Position numbers and translations under genes: made by a program. From JBBSWA01 sp038046485 (GTDB taxonomy: Archaea > Nanobdellota > Nanobdellia > Woesearchaeales > SM23-78): a stretch of DNA of 24,851 nucleotides. The notes beneath the pieces were generated by a model. It was not told the DNA's origin and did no database searches. It saw only the letters and a program-made list of their open reading frames with translations. The stretch spans positions 1 to 24,851 of the forward strand of contig JBBSWA010000036.1 in assembly GCA_038046485.1 (NCBI GenBank), given 5' to 3'. Shown piece after piece: positions 20,900 through 24,851 of this stretch; the first letter of the stretch is position 1, and the number at the start of each line of letters is the position of its first letter.

Positions 20900-22585
20900 A
20901 TGGCGAAAGAAGATTATATTAACTGGAGCAAAGAAGAATTGCTCAAAGAGGTTAAGAAGTTAAGAAAAAGAAAAAAGTATGGCATAGTTTGGGAAGACAA
21001 ACTTGAGCAAGTCGCAGAACTATGTAAAGAAAAACTGCCTATTCTAACTGAAGATAAAGGTAAAGAAATTGAAACAGATAAAGAAAAGCCAGTAAATATT
21101 TTAATTGAAGGAGATAACTATCATGCTCTTTCTGTTTTGAATTATACTCACAAGGGAAAGATTGATGTTATATACATTGATCCCCCCTACAATACAGGAG
21201 CAAGAGATTGGAAATATAACAATGACTATATTGATTATGAAGACACATTTAGGCATTCCAAATGGCTTTCGTTTATGGAGAAGAGATTAAAATTGGCTAA
21301 AAACTTGCTCAAAAGAAATGGTGTGTTAATATGCACTATTGATGAAAATGAACATGCTACGTTAGGTTTACTTTTACAGGAAGTATTTCAAGATAGAGAA
21401 ATTGTGGGGGTTGTTATAATACATAATCCTGCTGGAGTTCAAGGGAAGAATTTCTCTTATACTCATGAATTTGCATATTTTGTCTATCCTAAAAATGGAT
21501 TATTCATAGGGAAAACAACAAGAGAAAAAGAACTAATTTCCCCTCTAAGAGATTGGGGGGGCACATCTGCAAGAAAACTTGCTAAGACTTGTTTTTATCC
21601 AATCATAATTAAGAATGAGAAGATAGTGGGATTTGGGGAAGTTTGTCCAGAGGATTTTCATCCAAAATCAGCTAACGTTTTGCATAAAGATGGTTCTATA
21701 CATATTTATCCGATAGATGGTAAAGGAATAGAGCGAAAATGGGTATATAGCCGACAAAGTGCTGAAGAAAATGTTCATCAGCTTTCTGTTAAAAAAATAA
21801 ATAGTGAATATGTAATCATACGAAAAAAAGAATTATTCACTTATAGAACTGTTTGGGACGACAAAAAATATTATGCAAATGTATACGGTTCAAAACTTCT
21901 TAATAACATCATTCCTACTAGGTTTCCATTTCCAAAATCACTTTATGCTGTTGAAGATTGTATAAAGGCAGTCATCCATGATAAAAACAATGCAATTATT
22001 TTAGATTTTTTTGCTGGTTCTGGAACAACAGGGCATGCAGTAATGGAACTGAATAATAAAGATGGTGGGGAAAGAAGATTTATCTTATGCACAAATAATG
22101 AAGATAATAATGGAGAAGGAACAAAAATAGCCACCGATATTTGCTATCCAAGAATTAAGAAAATAGTTAAGGGATATATTGGATTGGTGGATAAAAATCA
22201 ATATGGTGGATTGGGTGGAAATCTTAAATACTTTAAAACAGACTTTGTTGATGCCCAACCTACAGATAGAAATAAAAGAAGATTAGTAGATAAATCAACG
22301 GAAATGCTCTGTTTAAAGGAAGATTGTTTTGAGGAATATAGGAAAGGACATGAATTTAGGACATTCACAAATGGACAAGACAAGTATCTTAGTATCATAT
22401 ATGATGATGAAGGAATTGAACCTTTTAAAAAAGAAGTAAAAAAGTTAAAAAAGAAGTTTGTTGTATATGTCTTCTCTCTTGATGAAAGTGCAAGGGAGGA
22501 GGAGTTTGAAGACGTTGCTGAAATGGTTGAGTTGAAGCCAATTCCGGCAGTGATTTTAAACGTCTATAAGAGGATATTCAAATGA
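20900..22585 (+). CDS. mod: Type III restriction-modification DNA methyltransferase (Mod)
   Basis: A 561-residue N6-adenine methyltransferase started at ATG 20900 (MAKEDYINWSK; a TTG at 20891 is also in frame). The order of motifs is that of the beta class used by Type III Mod: catalytic DPPY (94-97, in YIDPPYNTG) early and the AdoMet motif FAGSGTTG (371-378) late, with the likely target-recognition region between about 190 and 340. Mod methylates one strand of an asymmetric site and supplies specificity to the Res complex. The last four bases overlap res (ATGA), so the two are translated together. Recognition sequence cannot be read from the protein. Confidence 0.93.
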   Translation: MAKEDYINWSKEELLKEVKKLRKRKKYGIVWEDKLEQVAELCKEKLPILTEDKGKEIETDKEKPVNILIEGDNYHALSVLNYTHKGKIDVIYIDPPYNTGARDWKYNNDYIDYEDTFRHSKWLSFMEKRLKLAKNLLKRNGVLICTIDENEHATLGLLLQEVFQDREIVGVVIIHNPAGVQGKNFSYTHEFAYFVYPKNGLFIGKTTREKELISPLRDWGGTSARKLAKTCFYPIIIKNEKIVGFGEVCPEDFHPKSANVLHKDGSIHIYPIDGKGIERKWVYSRQSAEENVHQLSVKKINSEYVIIRKKELFTYRTVWDDKKYYANVYGSKLLNNIIPTRFPFPKSLYAVEDCIKAVIHDKNNAIILDFFAGSGTTGHAVMELNNKDGGERRFILCTNNEDNNGEGTKIATDICYPRIKKIVKGYIGLVDKNQYGGLGGNLKYFKTDFVDAQPTDRNKRRLVDKSTEMLCLKEDCFEEYRKGHEFRTFTNGQDKYLSIIYDDEGIEPFKKEVKKLKKKFVVYVFSLDESAREEEFEDVAEMVELKPIPAVILNVYKRIFK

Positions 22586-24774
22586 TAGAACTAAAGGACT
22601 ATCAAAAGCGTGCAGTAGAAAATTTGCAGATAGCGGTAGAGAATACGTTAAGATCCCCTGAACCAAAGACTGTAGTATTTCAATCACCAACTGGGAGTGG
22701 TAAAACTGTCATGGTTTCTGAATTATTGAAAAGCCTTGTAAGAAGCAGAAAAGACGATAAAAAATTCTCTTTTGTATGGGTTTCTGTCCGGATGCTGCAT
22801 GAGCAAAGCAAAGAGAAATTAGAAAAGTATTACGAAGATGATAGGTTACTACAATGCTCATATTTTGAAGATTTAGAAGACAAAAAAATAGGTGAGAATG
22901 AAATTTTGTTCATAAATTGGCATAGCATAAATAAGAAAGACATCAACATTTTCGTAAGAGAAAACGAACAGGACAACAACCTAAACAGCATAGTCCAAAA
23001 TACAAAAGAAGAAAATAGAGAAATTATTTTAGTGATAGATGAAAGTCACCATACTGCAAGCTCAGAAAAATCAAGAGAATTGATAGAGGTTATTTCTCCA
23101 AAAGTAACCATAGAGGTTTCAGCCACGCCAGGTATAAAAGAGAATATTGGCGGTTGGATTACAGTCAATTTAACCGATGTCAAATCAGAGGAAATGATTA
23201 AATCCGAGATAGCGGTGAACCCTGAATTTTTAAACTTGAAGATCGGATCTAAAAGCTCTGACGAGCTAGTTATAGAAGAAGCATTAAAGAAAAGAGAAGA
23301 ATTAGTAAAGCTCTACAAAAAAGAGGGTTCAAATATAAACCCCTTAATTCTTGTTCAACTCCCAGATCAAAAAGGCAACTTAATTAACAAAAAAGAGGAT
23401 ATTCTAGAAATCTTAAAGAAAAAAAGGATTAATGAAGAAAACGGGAAACTGGCAGTATGGCTCTCAGAAGACAAGTCAGAGACTTTAAAGAACGTTGAAA
23501 AAAATGACAATGAAGTAGAGGTTTTGGTTTTTAAACAAGCCATAGCGTTAGGTTGGGACTGTCCAAGATCATCCATTCTCGTGATTTTTAGGGAATCAAA
23601 AAGTTTTACATTTACCATTCAGACAATCGGTAGAATTATGAGAATGCCTGAACTAAGATATTACAATGAACCTGAACTGAATAAAGGCTTTGTTTTCACC
23701 AATTTACCCAGCATAGAAATTACAGAAGATTATGCAAAAGACTATGTTACCGTCTACGAAGCAAAGAGGGATAACAAGCTCTACAAAGACATATCCTTAT
23801 ACTCTATTTATCTTAAAAGACAAAGAGAAAGGACAAGACTCTCAGGGGAATTTGTCAAAATCTTCCAGAAAATAGTCGAAAAATCCGGCTTAAAAAATAA
23901 AATAACTGCCAACCCGTCAAAGATCACAAATCCGATAATAGCAGATGGAAAAATAGTAGATATTGACAAGGCAGGAGAAATAGAGCATAAAGGGCAGATA
24001 GAAACTTCGCTAAATGAAGCAGAGTTAAGACAGGTTTGGGATAAATTTATTACTCAAAATTGTACACCATATGCCCCTGTCGATTCCAGCGATAGAATGA
24101 AAACAGCAATTTACCAATTTTTCAAAGAAAAATACAAACTAGATAAATATGATCCGAGAGTCCAAAGAATTGTCATAGCCAACGAAAATAGGCAATATTT
24201 TATAGATGCTGTGAGTCAAGCTAAAGAAGTCTACAAAAGAGAGATCGTCGAGAAACTTAAGGAAACAAGAGAAAAAATAGAAACCCCTAAATGGGAAGTG
24301 CCTCCTATAATGAGCTATAACAGCCATTACAAAAAAGAGGACAAAACACGATCAATAATAAAGCCTTTCTATTCCAAAAAACCAAGCCAACCAGAACAGC
24401 TCTTTTTTGATCTCTTAGAAAAATCTAATAAGCTAATATGGTGGTTCAAAAACGGTGAAAGCGAACCAAAATACTTCTCCTTACTTTATAAAGAAGATGG
24501 CCTAGAAAAACCATTCTATGTAGACTTCATAATACAGCTTAAAGACGGCTCTATAGGCCTATTTGACACTAAAAGCGGCCGAACAGCAGAAGACGCAAGC
24601 TCAAAGGCAGAAGGGCTTCAAAAATACATTAAAGAGCAAAACAAAAAGAGAAAGAACATTATCTGGGGAGGAATAGCCATTTATAAAAACGGTAGCTGGT
24701 GGTATAACGACAGCGAAAAATACTCCTTCGACGAGGCCACCCTCAGCTCAGACTGGAAAATATTAAGCTTATAA
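22582..24774 (+). CDS. res: Type III restriction endonuclease helicase subunit (Res)
   Basis: A 730-residue superfamily 2 helicase-nuclease. Motifs: Walker A SPTGSGKT (35-42), DESH box (153-156), SATPG (180-184), QAIALGWDCPRS, and the QTIGRIMRMPE motif VI. The C-terminal nuclease shows PEQLFF, then YVDFII and FDTKSG, a PD-(D/E)xK-like D...D-x-K arrangement. It uses ATP to signal between two unmodified sites and cuts DNA with Mod. Many Res proteins are around 900-1000 residues, so this is a compact form, but all key motifs are intact. Its stop codon meets the right terminal repeat of the transposon. Confidence 0.9.
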   Translation: MIELKDYQKRAVENLQIAVENTLRSPEPKTVVFQSPTGSGKTVMVSELLKSLVRSRKDDKKFSFVWVSVRMLHEQSKEKLEKYYEDDRLLQCSYFEDLEDKKIGENEILFINWHSINKKDINIFVRENEQDNNLNSIVQNTKEENREIILVIDESHHTASSEKSRELIEVISPKVTIEVSATPGIKENIGGWITVNLTDVKSEEMIKSEIAVNPEFLNLKIGSKSSDELVIEEALKKREELVKLYKKEGSNINPLILVQLPDQKGNLINKKEDILEILKKKRINEENGKLAVWLSEDKSETLKNVEKNDNEVEVLVFKQAIALGWDCPRSSILVIFRESKSFTFTIQTIGRIMRMPELRYYNEPELNKGFVFTNLPSIEITEDYAKDYVTVYEAKRDNKLYKDISLYSIYLKRQRERTRLSGEFVKIFQKIVEKSGLKNKITANPSKITNPIIADGKIVDIDKAGEIEHKGQIETSLNEAELRQVWDKFITQNCTPYAPVDSSDRMKTAIYQFFKEKYKLDKYDPRVQRIVIANENRQYFIDAVSQAKEVYKREIVEKLKETREKIETPKWEVPPIMSYNSHYKKEDKTRSIIKPFYSKKPSQPEQLFFDLLEKSNKLIWWFKNGESEPKYFSLLYKEDGLEKPFYVDFIIQLKDGSIGLFDTKSGRTAEDASSKAEGLQKYIKEQNKKRKNIIWGGIAIYKNGSWWYNDSEKYSFDEATLSSDWKILSL

Positions 24775-24797
24775 CCTGACGTTTACTTAACAGCTCA
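24774..24797 (-). repeat. Right terminal inverted repeat of the transposon
   Basis: Read on the minus strand: TGAGCTGTTAAGTA, then AA, then CGTCAGGT; 22 of 24 bases match the left end at 18010-18033. It starts at the last base of the res stop codon. Confidence 0.85.
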
Positions 24798-24805
24798 GGC
24801 GGATT
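24798..24805 (+). repeat. Target site duplication, right copy (GGCGGATT)
   Basis: Identical to 18002-18009 and in the same orientation, directly outside the right inverted repeat. The remaining 46 bases to the window end are AT-rich host DNA with no visible gene. Confidence 0.8.
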
Positions 24806-24851
24806 AAACCTTTAACAACCTCTTTTTCATACTTTTTATCGATGAGAAAGC

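Larger units (their letters stand above)
18010..24797. mobile_element. 6.8-kb transposon carrying a Type III R-M system and accessory genes
   Basis: The segment is bounded by 24-bp inverted repeats with 22 matches and by an exact 8-bp direct repeat outside them. Contents in order: unknown 288-residue protein (+), membrane protein (-), AbrB/DUF2080-like protein (-), IS6-like transposase (-), AbrB-like protein (+), Mod (+), Res (+). The interior is visibly AT-richer than the flanks, with AGA as the common Arg codon. The right repeat begins at the last base of the res stop codon, so cargo and ends fit tightly. I saw no second set of ends around the transposase gene. That the transposase moves the whole segment is inference. 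Confidence 0.8.

Overview
This window is archaeal chromosomal DNA. The evidence is archaeal initiation factor 2 gamma, a TruD-type pseudouridine synthase, TrmB-family regulators, a PGF-pre-PGF surface protein, and a tRNA-Val(CAC) gene with a canonical bulge-helix-bulge intron. Many genes have a TATA box centred about 26-28 bases before the start codon, the signature of leaderless archaeal transcripts. The gene mix suggests a Woesearchaeota-like DPANN or related uncultured archaeon; that placement is inference. No ribosomal RNA is present to test it.

Region 1 (1-3.4 kb): the C-terminal part of a UPF0182 membrane protein, intron-containing tRNA-Val, a Cys-rich lipoprotein, a leftward operon of three tiny overlapping genes, a membrane-anchored Holliday-junction-resolvase-like nuclease, and an alpha/beta hydrolase. 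Region 2 (3.4-8.3 kb): a mirror-image arrangement of two divergent pairs, each a LivK-type substrate-binding lipoprotein and a TrmB-type regulator, around a ChaC-like gamma-glutamylcyclotransferase with an extra C-terminal domain. No ABC permease or ATPase is present. Region 3 (8.3-17.9 kb): a small unknown protein, adenine phosphoribosyltransferase, a 1424-residue surface protein with six ~130-residue repeats, a 162-bp MITE-like element with target duplication, a DoxX-like membrane protein, aIF2-gamma with an unusually long hairpin-rich leader, TruD and a GNAT acetyltransferase.

Region 4 (18.0-24.8 kb) is the most interesting part. A ~6.8-kb AT-rich segment is bounded by 24-bp inverted repeats (22 of 24 identical) that are flanked by a perfect 8-bp direct repeat (GGCGGATT). 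This is the structure of a complete transposon. It carries one IS6/IS240-like DDE transposase with an N-terminal zinc ribbon, a complete Type III restriction-modification system (Mod and Res), two tiny AbrB-fold proteins, and a convergent pair made of an unknown 288-residue protein and a small membrane protein. Transposase and R-M operon are divergent. Their shared promoter region holds four near-palindromic boxes (consensus TTRGGTACCCAA), two around each TATA box. The first gene of the R-M operon is a 53-residue AbrB-like protein, so a single autoregulator may control both mobility and restriction-modification. I see no separate terminal repeats close to the transposase gene, which fits the outer repeats being its substrate.
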